Source: Taeniopygia guttata
Lineage: Eukaryota > Chordata > Aves > Passeriformes > Estrildidae
Length of the DNA stretch: 64,000 nucleotides
Direction: 5' to 3'
Assembly: GCF_048771995.1 (NCBI RefSeq)
Contig: NC_133025.1
Coordinates: 8,122,001 to 8,186,000 of the forward strand
Made by a program: the position numbers and the translations under genes. Of the stretch, positions 10,537 through 21,700 are shown one piece after another (within the stretch, counting starts at the first letter, position 1; every line of letters starts with the position of its first letter). The notes beneath the pieces were generated by a model. It was not told the DNA's origin. It was given only the letters and a program-made list of their open reading frames with translations, and searched no databases.

Positions 10537-10665
10537 ATGTCATCGACAAGCCCCATTCTTCTGGCCCTCGCCATCGGCCTGTTCATCAGAGCCAGCCACA
10601 CCTGGATTGTGCCTCAGCCCGCGGCCAACGTGTGGAACACGTTGGCCAACTCAATTGGTCAAGAT
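10537..10665 (+). pseudogene. ERV env, 5' fragment only
   Basis: The first likely env ATG is at 10537. It is followed by a hydrophobic signal-peptide-like run (ILLALAIGLFI, residues 7-17) and then HTWIVPQPAANVWNTLANSI, typical of the start of avian class II surface glycoproteins. Recognisable env stops at about codon 43. The frame stays open further (to 11142), but the downstream translation is low-complexity Ser/Pro text unlike env. Surface and transmembrane subunits, fusion peptide and anchor are all absent. Confidence 0.7.
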
Positions 10666-10970
10666 CCAACGCACCCAAGCGTTAGTTGGATCCTGGTTCG
10701 TTTCTCCCTCACCCTGAGGGAAATAAAGGATCTTCTGCCCCCAAAGAAGGACGCTTCCTTGTCATCTCTTCCGCGCGTGGGTCCCGCTTTCCATCGCCCT
10801 CGGAGCCAAAGATCCATCCCGAGCTCTCCAAAGCCTCCCCTCGGAGTAGCCCAGCGGAGGGCTCAGGGAACCTGCTCGCTCCCTCCGGAGCTAGAGCTGA
10901 GCCGGGATCGAAAACATCCTTTCCGGAGGGAACGCGGCACATATTTGCTTCCTCAGGTGCAGGAAAACCA
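10666..10970. other. GC-rich segment of uncertain origin at the ERV 3' side
   Basis: This 300-bp segment has more G+C and CpG than its surroundings and contains AATAAA at 10722-10727 on the plus strand. It could be a degenerate R/U5 or leader remnant of the retrovirus. On the minus strand it is open and continuous with the acidic ITPRIPL-like linker frame (10709-11209), so it could also be host sequence. No paired LTR is available in the window to decide. Confidence 0.4.
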
Positions 10971-11436
10971 CTATGGGCAATTTCATTCCCACATTCATTG
11001 CTATCTTCCTGCCCAGTCCACTCTTTGCTTCTCTGGTCATTGGCACCTCTGCTTTCCTGCGCCTTCACGTTCATGTATTCTTCCGTTCCGGCTACATTGT
11101 CTTCACCTTCATTTACATCAGTGTTGTTGCCTGCCTTTATAGTTGCACTATTGTTTTTTTTCTTGATTTCCTTCTCCCTTTTCCTTTCCAGAATCCTTTC
11201 TTGATCCACCTGAACATCCTTTTTTTCTCCATTGCCTCGTCGAGTTCATTTCCAGCAACACTGCCAGGTTCTTCTTCATCTCCTTCAGTGGTAGTGTCTC
11301 CTGGCACATCCCCATCACTCTGTCCTTCTTTCTTTAACTCATAGCCATTGCCATCGTTGACATGGCTGTCTTCCTTCGCATCATAATTGCCACTGTTGAC
11401 ATCGCCGTCTTCCTTCACCTTCACATCATAATTGCC
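10971..11436 (-). pseudogene. ITPRIPL-like acidic linker, frameshifted
   Basis: Minus-strand translations are rich in Asp, Glu, Asn, Gly and Lys, for example KVKEDGDVNSGNYDAKEDSH (from 11424 downwards) and NNSATIKAGNNTDVNEGEDN (near 11150). They lie in different frames that overlap at 11137-11209, and neither matches the frame of the N-terminal exon, which stops at 11438. This implies at least two frameshifts. The underlying DNA resembles decayed short-unit repeats (GAAGANGGNGATGT-type), so indels are expected. Similar acidic text occurs on the other side of the retrovirus (about 6600-6697). The insertion therefore appears to sit inside this linker. Confidence 0.6.
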
Positions 11437-11437
11437 T

Positions 11438-12094
11438 TCAAAGAGGACGAACAGGAAATGTCAGGGGTCTATATAGACTTTGGACAGGGTGGGCTTCCCT
11501 GGCTCTCTGCCAACCCCGTTGGGGCAGAAAGGAGGGATCCCGGATTATCTTGATCAGAGTCACAGGGTCCCGGGGAAGGGGAAACAGAATGCCCATGAGC
11601 TCACTGTAACAAATGGCATCATCCTTGTCTCCATCACCTGCAGCCACAGGTCTGCCTTCTCTGTCATTTTCAGTGCCGCTGTCGTCTGCCTCCAGAGCCA
11701 TATAACTACCTTCTCCACCTCCCTCTGGATCAGCGGTGTCTTCTTCCTGTTCCGTTACTGTCTCATCTCCCAAGGTCTTGCAGGAGCTCTGGTCCTTGCT
11801 GCTGCTGCTGGCCTCACAGCTCCTTCTCCTGCAGCCCAGCCACAGGCCCAAGAGGAGCAGGATGCCAGCAAGAACCCAGAATGGCCACTGCTGCAGGGCA
11901 CCAAAGAGCATGGCTCCCCAGCCCTCGTCCTGCTGCTCCAGCTCCTGCAGCAGCCGGGCCATCTCACGGTCCAGCAGCTCCTGACGCTCCCGCATTCTTT
12001 GGTGCGTGGCCTCATCCAGCCCATCCCCAGCTGGCTGGGGGAACTGGATCAGTCTTTGCACCAGCACGAAGAACAGTGACGGTAAAGCCATGGT
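11438..12094 (-). pseudogene. ITPRIPL1-like N-terminal coding exon
   Basis: ATG at 12091 in context ACCATGG gives 217 codons to the stop at 11438-11440. In order it has a hydrophobic start (MALPSLFFVLVQRLIQF), a predicted coiled coil at about residues 27-55 rich in Arg, Glu, Leu and Gln, and a membrane segment at about 70-87 (WPFWVLAGILLLLGLWLG). Then come an Arg-rich stop-transfer, a Ser-rich stretch and an acidic tail. This layout matches the N-terminus of ITPRIPL1-like proteins: short lumenal/extracellular part, one membrane pass, then a Mab-21-type cytoplasmic domain. A CTGCAG acceptor lies 3 nt upstream of the ATG, so this Met was chosen over an upstream in-frame one at 12208 that would fall in the intron. 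The last ~55 residues look non-native. The gene is broken downstream by frameshifts and the retrovirus, but a short membrane protein could still be encoded. Confidence 0.78.
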
Positions 12095-12353
12095 CTGCAG
12101 GAGGACACACGGAAGGGGCTCAGTGGGGCCGGAATGGAGACAGACAGTGAGGGGCAGGAGCGTCAGGGATGTGGTGGCAGGAAGGAAAGGGCCCCCAGCA
12201 TCTGGCAAGGCTGCACCGCTGCCCCCGCGAGCACCGCGCCCTGAGCAAGGCCCTCCTGCCAGGCGCTGAGCCCTGGAGACGGGGCAGCCCCGGGTACCGG
12301 CGCTCCTGTCCCAGCCCTCCTCCAGCCCCCTCTCCCCTCTGCTGTGTACTCAC
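12095..12353 (-). other. Predicted 5' intron of the ITPRIPL1-like gene
   Basis: On the minus strand GCG|GTGAGT at 12354/12353 is a strong donor, and CTCCTGCAG|ACC at 12095/12094 is a strong acceptor just before the ATG. The intron would be 259 nt. An intron immediately upstream of the initiator separates the untranslated first exon from the coding exon. Inferred from splice consensus only. Confidence 0.65.
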
Positions 12354-12405
12354 CGCTTGCCGAGGCTCTACTGGGGCAGCGGCACCGGCTTGGGGCCTTT
12401 TATAG
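12354..12405 (-). promoter_or_regulatory. TATA-box core promoter and short exon 1 of the ITPRIPL1-like gene
   Basis: The minus strand reads CTATAAAAGG at 12405-12396, a near-ideal TATA box in GC-rich sequence. A start about 30 nt downstream falls near 12375 and leaves a first exon of only about 22 nt before the donor at 12354. GC-rich DNA with several CpGs extends from about 12150 to 12520. Promoter and splice sites look intact although the gene is disrupted, so transcription may persist. Confidence 0.65.
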
Positions 12406-12479
12406 TTGCCCCCATTGTGACACGGCCCCTGTGCTGTCACAGAGCCCAGAGCGCATCACAGGCCAGCCCCGCCCGCCGT

Positions 12480-12540
12480 CCCAGCCCGGTCATGGAACTC
12501 ATCATGGCCCGGGCACGGAACTCATCATGGCCCCGGGCAC
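12480..12540. repeat. Short direct repeat in the upstream promoter region
   Basis: GGAACTCATCATGGCCC occurs at about 12494-12510 and again at 12517-12533, with a similar GGGCACGGAACTC/GGGCACCC context. It lies about 100 bp upstream of the minus-strand TATA box and could be a duplicated regulatory motif or a chance local duplication. Confidence 0.5.
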
Positions 12541-12649
12541 CCAGAGCCCCAACAGACACCGAGTGCAGAGCCATCACTCGGCAACCTGGGAACCCCAGAG
12601 CTTCCCTTGGCAAAGCAGGCACAAGCACCCTGCACACAACCCTTGTCAA

Positions 12650-13560
12650 ATACAGATTTGGGTGACAGGACCCATGGATGTTTTCACTATACGTGTGTGA
12701 GCTTTTATTTATTATTCAAGGCAGAACTTTTTGCTGTCGATATTGATATTTATTACTGTGGCGCTGCATCTCCTCTCCCTTGCTTCTTTCTAGGCTGCAG
12801 TGAGATCTGGGAAATACTTGTTCGGCCTTGGCCTTGACGTACCACCTGGGATCAGCTCTTTCTTTTCTTGGGTGATCTCAAGCACACACATTTGTGACAA
12901 TTACTTTGGGGGCAACGTGTCATATCAGCTAATATTTATTTACTGATTTAGTGAGAAATAAATCCACACTGCTCGAATGATGCACAGGAAGTTGTAATGT
13001 CATCCACTCTTAAGGCCTACACTTACTTTACACCAGCACTGTCCTGCCTCACAGATCTTTTTTGAAAAAAGAAAATATGTCTTAGGATTTCTTTTCTGAA
13101 TTAGGGACACTTCCAAAGATCTCTTTATTGACTGACAAAGACCACACGGGACCAACTTTTGGTTTGCAAAGCAGGATAAAAATCTTTAGGCCCTCACAAA
13201 CAACTTCTTACATCAGATATGGCTGATCAATAGTCTGGCTTAATATTGGGCAAGCCACTATAATCATTAAATACATGTTTTAAAATGGAAAAAGAAAATC
13301 CTCCAAGCACAGAACTTCTGAAGCTTAGCTCATTCCACTCTAATGTGCTCCCCCCGAACAAAAGATAAAGGTGTGTCCCTCCTGATACTTACTGCAGCAG
13401 GCTGCCTGTTGTAGTTTGACAGGGAGGTGAATTTTCTCAAGAAGTTGAGGTCAAACCAATCAGTGGTTAGGTTTAGATACTGTTGCAGCATTTCTGAGAG
13501 AGTGAGGGCATGATTTATCTCTGGAATGAGATTTGAGCTACTCCAGTCTATGCCTCTGAT
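12650..13560. other. Unassigned AT-rich DNA
   Basis: No gene or clear repeat was seen. The sequence from about 13405 (TGTTGTAGTTTGACAGGG) has the flavour of an avian LTR start and could extend the LTR candidate listed next. Confidence 0.4.
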
Positions 13561-13585
13561 CTGGACTTTTCAAGGCCTTCTAACC

Positions 13586-13859
13586 TGTGACGGAATTAGA
13601 AATTAAGAGCTTGTGGCGCAGTTAGAAATTATATTAAGGAGTGATGTGAAGCACTGGGCTTTCTGGGTGTGAAGTAGTATACGTTTGTAGTGTGAAGTTT
13701 AGTCCACCTCAAGACAAAGACAAACAATGTTCGCTTGCCAGTGGGAGTGCCTTTGTAAACTGTAAACTATATTGAAGTGTATATAAACTGCCATCTTCTA
13801 ACTAATAAACGGAGAACGTTTGATTAACCATATTGGTTTGATCTGCGTTTGTCCAGTCC
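13586..13859 (+). mobile_element. Candidate solo LTR (ERV)
   Basis: A TG...CA-bounded stretch contains a TATA box (GTATATAAACTG, about 13777-13788) and a polyadenylation signal AATAAA (13804-13809) on the same strand. A TG-rich tract follows (GGTTTGATCTGCGTTTGTCC), as in avian class II LTR R/U5 regions. No internal retroviral genes flank it. The 5' boundary is uncertain and may be as far upstream as 13408. No target-site duplication was confirmed. Confidence 0.5.
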
Positions 13860-15015
13860 AGCTTTCCTGTCTAGTAAGGCCCCTGGCTTTGAGATACTCA
13901 TGCTTAGAGTGACCATAACACTACCCTAGCATGACAGCCATTCTGAGAGAAACACTTTTTTGTACAGGATGTAAGCATGTCTGCATTTGGATGCTATCCT
14001 CGGTACAAACCTCCTCTCTTGCTTTTTTCTCGTTGGACATCCTTGCTACTGCATATGATAGAGCTGTTTATTGGGAAGAGTTTCTCTGATGCCGATCACA
14101 GCACAGCAGGAGGTTTCTGCTCCCTTGGGCTTCTCAAATCCTTTTGGATGATCTCTTTATCAGTTGAGGGCTGATGGAACACAGAATGTCTTTCTCTTCT
14201 CCATCCATGACACAAGAATTGCCTGCACTCAGAAAACACAGTTTTCTGAACCATCCTATATAATAACAAACAATGCCTTCTAAATTCTGCCATCTAAATG
14301 AGGTCACTATTGAAGAGCTTCACATGCCAAGTGTTACCTAGCAGGGAGGGGAGCAGAGGAAGACAGGATCACAGCACCTGCTGGTCAGTCATTCACAGGC
14401 ATCACCAGGAAGATACAGGAGAGAGCCATGAATTTCATGGGCTACTGTGTTTCAGCAACCCGTATCACCCCGCTCCTTTTAAATCTCTTCTCATGACAAG
14501 CTTCCAGTCTCATCACAGTGCTCACCTGAGGCACATGAGGAAATAAGATGAAGAATAGGAGGGAAAATTTCTTCTGACCTTCAGTCACTTAAGCATCAAG
14601 CAGACAAGAGAAAACCTCTGGCCTACTCTAAGGGAGGTGGTTTATACTCACCTACAGCTAAAGCTATTCTGAAAACCCATGTTATTAGACCCAGAGTGAT
14701 AAAGAGCTATGAATTTACTGATTCTGGCAAAAAGGCAGCTTTAAATGAGCTCTGCTACTCCTAGTCTCTCTCCTTAGAACTTCAGGTTGAGATGCTTAGG
14801 ACCAGCTAAAGAAAAAAGTAATTTCATTCATGCCCTGGTCAAACATTTCTCAGTCTCTTGTCCCTGCCAATGCACCAACCTAGTCAAACACTGAAAAAGC
14901 TATCCATGGTAAGCTTCCAGTGGAATACTGGCAAAATCTCTGTGGACTGCACTATTTGAAGGGTTTGAGGTCAACTCACTGTGAATCACTTTTACCGCTC
15001 TGCTTAGCCTACTGC

Positions 15016-15056
15016 CTCAGCTCAGCTCAGCTCAGCTCAGCTCAGCTCAGCTCAGC
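15016..15056. repeat. (CTCAG)8 microsatellite
   Basis: Eight uninterrupted CTCAG units, a likely length-polymorphic pentanucleotide repeat. Confidence 0.95.
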
Positions 15057-17531
15057 AACCTCCCAGCTACCTTCAGCTGCAGAAGCCCATGACCTGCAGT
15101 CAGAAAGGCATGAGTCTTACGAAAGAAACAGACATGGGGAATGAAGTGTGGAGATTAATCCACACTCTGAGGAACAGGCAACACTAAAAAACAGTCTGGC
15201 AATAGCTTGTGTCTAGAAGCTGCGTACCTTCAAAATCACCTCAGGGGTTTGGGATTTGTGCTGACTTGCACAAAGGAACCCACTCCACCCTGTAGCAGTG
15301 GGCTCCTTCTTTCCAGCCTGGATGGAGACATGCCCTGCATTTTGCAAGCATGTCCAGGTGTTCAGAATGGAACATCCTGATCATATTTAGCACCTTAAGG
15401 CATGCAGCTCTTCCTTTCTCAAAGTATGTTTTGTGAAATTATAGGTACTGCTATCCCTACCTTTCCAAACAAATTACCCTCATTATATTGCACTTGCCTT
15501 CAAAATACTGCCACTCCTACGTTTCAGACTTTGTTTCTCTCAGAAGGATGCACAAAGAGTTGGAGTAGTTGCAAGCACCTGCACCTGCAATTTTCAACTA
15601 ACTGCATCTTCAGAAGGGATTCTGACAACAGGCCATTCTCTGGACATGGACACGGCACTCTGAGGCAAGACAGATAACTTTGCTACATCTTATAGCCCAG
15701 ATCTCTATGGCCAGAGCCACTGTCCTTGAGATAAGATGAAAAAAAAAAAAAAAATCAGGGAATGTATTTTAGCCAAATGAAAATAAATCAGATCTACTGT
15801 GGGCTCTCATCCTGTTTAAGAGCAGAGTTGCATGTACCTGAAAAACAGGTTTGTAAAGGAAAGGCTACCAGATTTTACTTTAAAGAATGATAACACACAC
15901 CACTGTGTTGAAGGCACAGATAACAGCCCAATTAAGGAGGGTTTTCTTTCATTGTAATCACAAACAATTTAAAACCAGCTCCTTACTTGCTTTCTTTTGT
16001 CATATTCATTGTGAATTTTTCCTTCTAGGAAAATGTAAATAATTGTTTTCTATTTATGTTTCTCATGAATTTGTGGTTACTTTGTAACGATTGTTAGTTG
16101 CAAATTAGATTCCTTAACCATTGAAAAGATGAAGAACAGCATGGCCTTGGCTGAAGAGAGTGATGTCAAAAATTGAAAAGAATGGCTTGTTTTTACTATC
16201 CATATCTATTACTATTTTGCCAAATGAATTTTATTGTGATTTGACTATTACCTATAGATTTCATAGGTCAGCATATTAATATTTTTTTCCTTTGGTTCTG
16301 TCAAGAAACCCACTCATTCTGATTCTTAATGATAACACCTTTTATCTTTATTCATGTCTTGTAAGTTGTGAGCAGAAAACAAATTGTCAGTGAAAAATGT
16401 TACTCACGTTACTATTCTCTATTTTCCCTCTTTCTCTCTTCCTCAGCACAACTGAAACAGTTTATTTAGTTCAGTAGTCCTGGAAACAAAAATAAAAATT
16501 GTTTTAACAATTCTGATAGCCATCAGTTGTTCAGCAAATATTACAAGACTGTCTTATCTCCTAATTAATCAGAAAAGTACAAATTGCACTTTCAGAGCTT
16601 TCCTGAAATGCAGTGAATTTCTATTTTAGTTGTACATACGTCTTTTGCTTCTAGAGAAGCAAGATGATGGTAGAAAGATCTTCCATGGAAACCACTATGT
16701 AGCTTCCTGACAAACAGGTTTTGAAGTCTCTGATCCTGAAATCTGATTTCATTAAGGGAAAATACAAACAGCTATAGAGCTGCAATGGAGCCAGTGAAGC
16801 AATGGAGCCATACTCAAGGAGACTGTGCATTTTAATAGATGATGGTAATGGGAGAGCTAAAATAAAATGCTTGTAAATCCAAAATATAAAATCAGCATAT
16901 GAATAGGAAAGACCTGAAAGATTTGAGAGTCTGTAAGAACAAAACCTGATGGCAACTTTGCTTCATCACTCTCAAAACCTATAGAAAAATTTTTAATACT
17001 GTTCTCATGAGGTACTATGAAGGTGAAGGTTTAAATGTGTGAAGAGAAAGGAGGAGGTGTTAGGGATGGTATGAGTTTGCTGGATTAAGTGATTTGGCTC
17101 CTAGGAAGCTGTGTTGAGTGATGAGGAAGGGACAAGGAAAAATGAGGAATTCCATTCTAGCCAATAAAACTTTAAGGAGAAGCATTACATAAAGAGCTCA
17201 TTCTCTTGCAGCTTGATTCCTCCCTGCTGAATGTAAGGGCAATAAATACTTCAGGGTTTTCAGGAGAAAATGCACTGAAAATTTTTGTTCCAGGAACTGT
17301 TCCATTTTTCTATCAGTGATGATGCGTGCTGCATGTAAACAGTTGCCAGGAAGGGTAAAGTGATAAGAAAAGGTTTAATTTACCAATGAAAAAATTGCAC
17401 GGTTAAGGTTTAAAGAAATTCAAGTCTGAGACATTATTTTGAGCTAAAGCCATCATGTTCCGTTCTTCATAGTCTGAGAAGAGCCACCGTGTTGCTGTGC
17501 TCACATATTTTCAGCTTTTGGGGTAGAAACC

Positions 17532-17560
17532 TGCTCTTTTAGAAAGGATCTAAAAGAGCA
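17532..17560. repeat. 12-bp perfect hairpin
   Basis: TGCTCTTTTAGA, a 5-nt loop (AAGGA), then the exact reverse complement TCTAAAAGAGCA. Same architecture as the inner hairpin at 4532-4560. Confidence 0.8.
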
Positions 17561-19466
17561 CCTACTAAACCTGAATATGGTGGGCCTTTGTTCTGCTATT
17601 TCTGAACAGTCTGTTCTTATGAGGAAAAGTTTTTCTCTGAAAGGAGATCTAGGGAACTTCTAGGCCATAATGGAGATGGGAATGAAAGAACACTGAAGTA
17701 TGGTAGGGAAAAAAATGTATTTACTGTATTCTTTATGCACAGATGTTTCTGAAGAAAGATCTGTGCATGCTGAAGCAACCAAATCAACAATTTGGTCTTG
17801 ACTTCTTCCTTCCTCCTTACTTGGATAAAATGTACAATGAGCATGAGGGAGGCTGGGAAATGGCAGATGTAATAGTGAGTTGCTGTCATGCTTCCTATCC
17901 CTTTCAAAAGTGTGGCATAATTGTATCTGAAGGCCTCTGATTGTTGAGTTGAGATCTTCAGCATGGCTATCTTGCCCTTATGACACTCAAAGTTATGAAG
18001 GATGGGTGTCCACATTGTCACAATGTCCCTTTCTCAGTGATTCTTCCTGCAGGGGAGTGTGACTCAGCCAGCCTGAACATTTTTCTCTGCATTTACACCC
18101 ATAAAACACAATGACAATGGAGCAGATACAGCCTTTATCTGTCTTTCTTTATGAGATTTGACCTGTGATTCATAAGAGGTGATCCTCACCTTCCAGTCTG
18201 TCCCTCTTCCTGAAGGCTTCCTGCTCAGATTTTATTGTTCACTGAATGCATTTTCCAGATATGCTTTTATTTCCCCTCTACCTTCTCCTTCCTCATTTAT
18301 GAAATGAAGCAATGAGGGGGAAGAAATTAACTGTAAAAGAAGCACAAAAGCAGAGATTTGCTGAATGACTACAGCAAACTCAAGGAGCCTTCATGTAAGA
18401 ATGGAGTAATTGGACAACAAAATATCATACAATTTCGGGACATGATGTGACAAGCATTCATATGACCTTGAATTATACATGTTCAAATACTTCTCTATCA
18501 TCAACCACTATTCTTCTGGGACCTCTTTCTGTATGATTTAGCTTAAAATGATGTTTTGTTCCTTTCTCAGATATCCTTCAGCCTGTGTTTAGAAGGAGGG
18601 CAGGACACACATTTGCAGCCTGTCCAGGCAAGTGTGGCAGGCCTGTGACTGCCCTCATAGCTTCTGTTTCCTCTTCCTCTCGTGGTTATTATAGCTCTTC
18701 ATCCAGTCCAGCTGTCCTCAGCTCACCAATCTTCCTGAACACGTCCCATTGGCTTGATTTCCAGTGCATTCTGGAAAATGGTTTTGGTTTTAGAGTTGCT
18801 CTAAGTGAGTTTTTATCTTCTTGCAAAAGTTTAGGCTACCACAGTACTTCTCTGAAAATACAGACAAATGAGTGTGGTGCCTGACATCTTTCCTGTATGT
18901 TGTATATTTCTTAACCAGGAGACATAGAACCTCTTCATTTTCCTCTTTCAGAGTCCTCTGTTTAGGCTGAAAAATCTCTCTGCAACACGGGATTGCGCAC
19001 AGTGTGAGAGTCTCAAAACTCTGTGATTAATGACGATGCAGGGGATGGGAATTCCTTTCTAATCACAATGTAAAATCCACAGCAGCTTTTAAAAAAAGCA
19101 TTCTTTGAACTAGGCTGATTAGTACTGCTCTATTGCTCAGAAATGTCTGAGAAGCAGACTGTATTTAGAATATTTTAAAATGTGTTACTGTTTCAAACTG
19201 TATGGAGTGTCCAAAATGTGTTTTGTATATGTGTAATTACAAATAAAACCAAATATGAGATGCATCATGTGGGTGTCTCTACACTGGGTTAATCACATAG
19301 GACATTAATTTTCTTAATGTTTCTTTTTTGCTGAAGAAGATTTGATTGTACATACTGTGATAGATGAGTAATGTGATGGTTGATTCTCACAATTAAAAGG
19401 CAAATATTATGTATATATGTTAAGAGAAGTTTTATAGTCTTACAGTTATGTTTTACCCTGCTTGTG

Positions 19467-19768
19467 TTGTTGTCAGGGGGTGGCCTGGGTTTGGGACAGT
19501 CGGCTTGTTGTTATGGCAACAGCTGACCATCAATCAAGATTTAAGAATGTGAACTCCACCATTGGACAGAAAAGAAGGAGTTGATGGACAGAACTTTGGG
19601 AGTGGCTAAAGGGTTAAAAGCTGGAACATCCATTTGGATGAGCACATGGTGGGAAAGATCCTCTGCTCCTGGCGCCATAATATTTTCTCTACTCAGTCTT
19701 CTGTTGTATTTTTGATAAGGCTTTAATAAACTTCTTACATTTTCTGGAAGTGATTATCATTTCTCACA
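19467..19768 (+). mobile_element. Solo LTR candidate (avian ERV)
   Basis: The stretch begins around TGTTGTCAGGGGGTGGCCTG and ends ...ATTTCTCACA. It carries a TATA-like GGTTAAAAG (about 19611) and AATAAA (19725-19730), followed by a short T-rich tail, which is a normal LTR layout. Internal text such as GTTATGGCAACAGCTGACC resembles U3 of passerine LTRs. No coding sequence is attached. The exact left edge (19464-19471) and a target-site duplication are unresolved. Confidence 0.65.
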
Positions 19769-19769
19769 A

Positions 19770-21050
19770 TACCTTTATAGACCCTGTAAGTATTAGATAT
19801 AACATTTATTCTTTTAAAAAATAGATTTACAGAAATCTCCTGACATGCATACATCATGTCATGTAAATCAGTTTTCAATACACATCTTAAGACAAGTTTT
19901 GTCCAGATGTAGCTAATGTGGTGTAATTATGACAATTCTTCTGTGTCTTCAGGAAGGAAAACCCCCCACTTTTATTCAAAACTATGTAATTTTATTCCTT
20001 TTTCTGAGAAGCATATGTCACAGTAAACTTAAAGTATGCATTGGAAATGCCTACCTCAGGGCTATGTTGCTGTGTCCCTCTCCTGTCCCTGAACATTGAA
20101 AGTGAGCTGGAATCCTTTTAAGTTTTATACAGAGACAAAGTACTGTTATAAAGAATTTAAATCAGCGAAATTTGCGGCCACTTGAGCAACCTTACTTTCT
20201 TCTTTCAGTGGAAGAGAAAATAAAGGTGAATGTTGTCTTGATTAGAAGAATATGAATAGAGAAGATCTGTGGAAAGTCTATAGTGACTGTTGCCTCCTTT
20301 CCTGTGACTTAAGTACCTTTAAAAGAGGTTTGTTTGTATCCAATAGAACACAGTGTTACAGTCCTGCTGCAAAAACAGAGAAAACATCCAGGGAACAGCA
20401 CGAACTTCTGCACCAACAGCCATGTATTGTTTGAACCTTTGGCACAGGGAGGCTCCTCTCCCATCCAGGGAAGATGGAAAAGGCACAACCTAGAATTTTT
20501 CATGCACACAGAAGGCAAGAAGGTCTCTTCTTCCTCTCCAAAAGTCTTCTGTTGCATTACCTTTTCCTATTGCAGAATCCTCATAGAGGGATTGAGTGCC
20601 GGATGGAATTCAGTCTGCCTTACGTGCCAGCCATTGTACTAGCCTTTTCTTTTTCTTTTTACTTATTTGTTTCATACTCATCTTTCTGTGGCTTTGACTC
20701 TGACATAAATATTTATAGGCTTTTGGATTTCTTTTCACTGTAAGTGATTGTTTTTAATCAGTATAAGCTCCTGGGAAGTCACTGGTCCAGAAATCAAAAT
20801 GTAGCAGAAGAGGAACATAGGAATCTGTTCCCACTTCTCAGCTAGGAGTAATTTCCTTTGGTCTCTGTACTAATGCTTCTCAGACCAAGGCCAAGAAAGC
20901 TGTGTAGATTTTATATCTGCACTATTGACCCCCATAAGATAAAGATAAAATACAGCATTCTGAATACGGACAAAGATGTTCTATGTTTTATCTTAGTGAA
21001 CAAAAAATAGAGAGAAAACTGCTGACTATTGTCAGAGTAGCTACACTTTA
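19770..21050. other. Gene-free DNA
   Basis: The short overlapping open frames at 20250-20740 show no domain features, and the frames conflict on both strands. No repeat was recognised. Confidence 0.55.
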
Positions 21051-21054
21051 AGAT

Positions 21055-21700
21055 TATAGAATCATTGAATGGCTGGGATTGAAAGAGACATTACAGATCA
21101 CCTAGTTTCAATCCTTATACAACAGACAGGGACGCTTTCCACTGGATCAGATTGCTCAAAACCCCGTCCAGCCTAGGCTTGAACACTTCAGGGATGGGGC
21201 ACCCACAGAATCTCTGGGCAATCTGTGTCAGTGCCAAGCCATGCTCACAGAAAATACTTCCTTTTTTATATCTATCTAAATCTATCCACTTTCAGTTTAA
21301 AGCCATCCCCCACCCTTGTCCTATCCCTACATGTTCTGGAAAAAGTCACTCTGCAGCTTTCTTGTAGACCCCCTTTATACTATGGGAAGCTACTATAAGA
21401 TCACTTTGAAGCCTTTTTTTTCCCCAGGTTGAGCAATCCCCTCAGCCTTTCCTCACAGGAGAGGTGTTCAACAAATCATCTTTGTGGCTTCTGTACTCCA
21501 ACAGAGGTTTTGTCCTTCCTGTGCAGAGCCCCATCACTTTCATGATGCTGGTTCACTGCTGAGCAGGAGAATGTAGCCTCTGTATGCCATCCATTGTCTT
21601 TTAAACCAAACATTTCCAAGTCCCAGCTGCCACCACCATGCTCTATACCCACACTGTGGTTTAGACCGTGCTGCCCCAGGTGTGGCTGTCCCATCACTGA
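21055..21700 (-). mobile_element. CR1 LINE 3' fragment (minus strand)
   Basis: The left edge reads ATTATAGAATCATTGAATGG, the reverse complement of a CR1 3' terminus. It runs into the characteristic CR1 3' UTR text (reverse complement of GGCTTGAACACTTCAGGGATGG, then AGCAATCCCCTCAGCCTTTCC). The recognisable part extends to about 21480 and more weakly to 21700. As is usual for CR1, only the 3' part is present. Short open frames inside it are not genes. Confidence 0.85.

Larger units (their letters stand above)
6787..10665 (+). mobile_element. Truncated class II (beta-like, ERVK-type) endogenous retrovirus
   Basis: In plus-strand order it holds the end of gag (late capsid plus nucleocapsid), a dUTPase-like/protease/reverse transcriptase frame, integrase, and the first codons of env. 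Missing are the 5' LTR, primer-binding site, matrix and most of capsid, the RNase H domain, nearly all of env, and a recognisable 3' LTR. dUTPase-like sequence upstream of protease, a zinc knuckle and a gag-pro frameshift site fit the betaretrovirus-like group. The insert runs antisense to the ITPRIPL-like gene that it interrupts. The surviving frames contain few lesions, which suggests a fairly young insertion. It cannot produce a complete virus because essential parts are absent. Target-site duplications could not be located because both outer ends are rearranged. Confidence 0.9.
13870..19460. other. Gene-free AT-rich DNA
   Basis: No convincing coding region was seen. Contents noted are a CTCAG pentanucleotide array, a poly(A) run near 15740 and a perfect hairpin at 17532-17560, listed separately where useful. 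Remaining open frames are short and without domain signal. Confidence 0.6.

Noticed and set aside
10686-11344. Plus-strand Ser/Phe/Pro-rich open frames, including the continuation of the env frame
   Set aside because: Low-complexity reverse of the acidic linker and GC-rich junction. No env features beyond about 10665.
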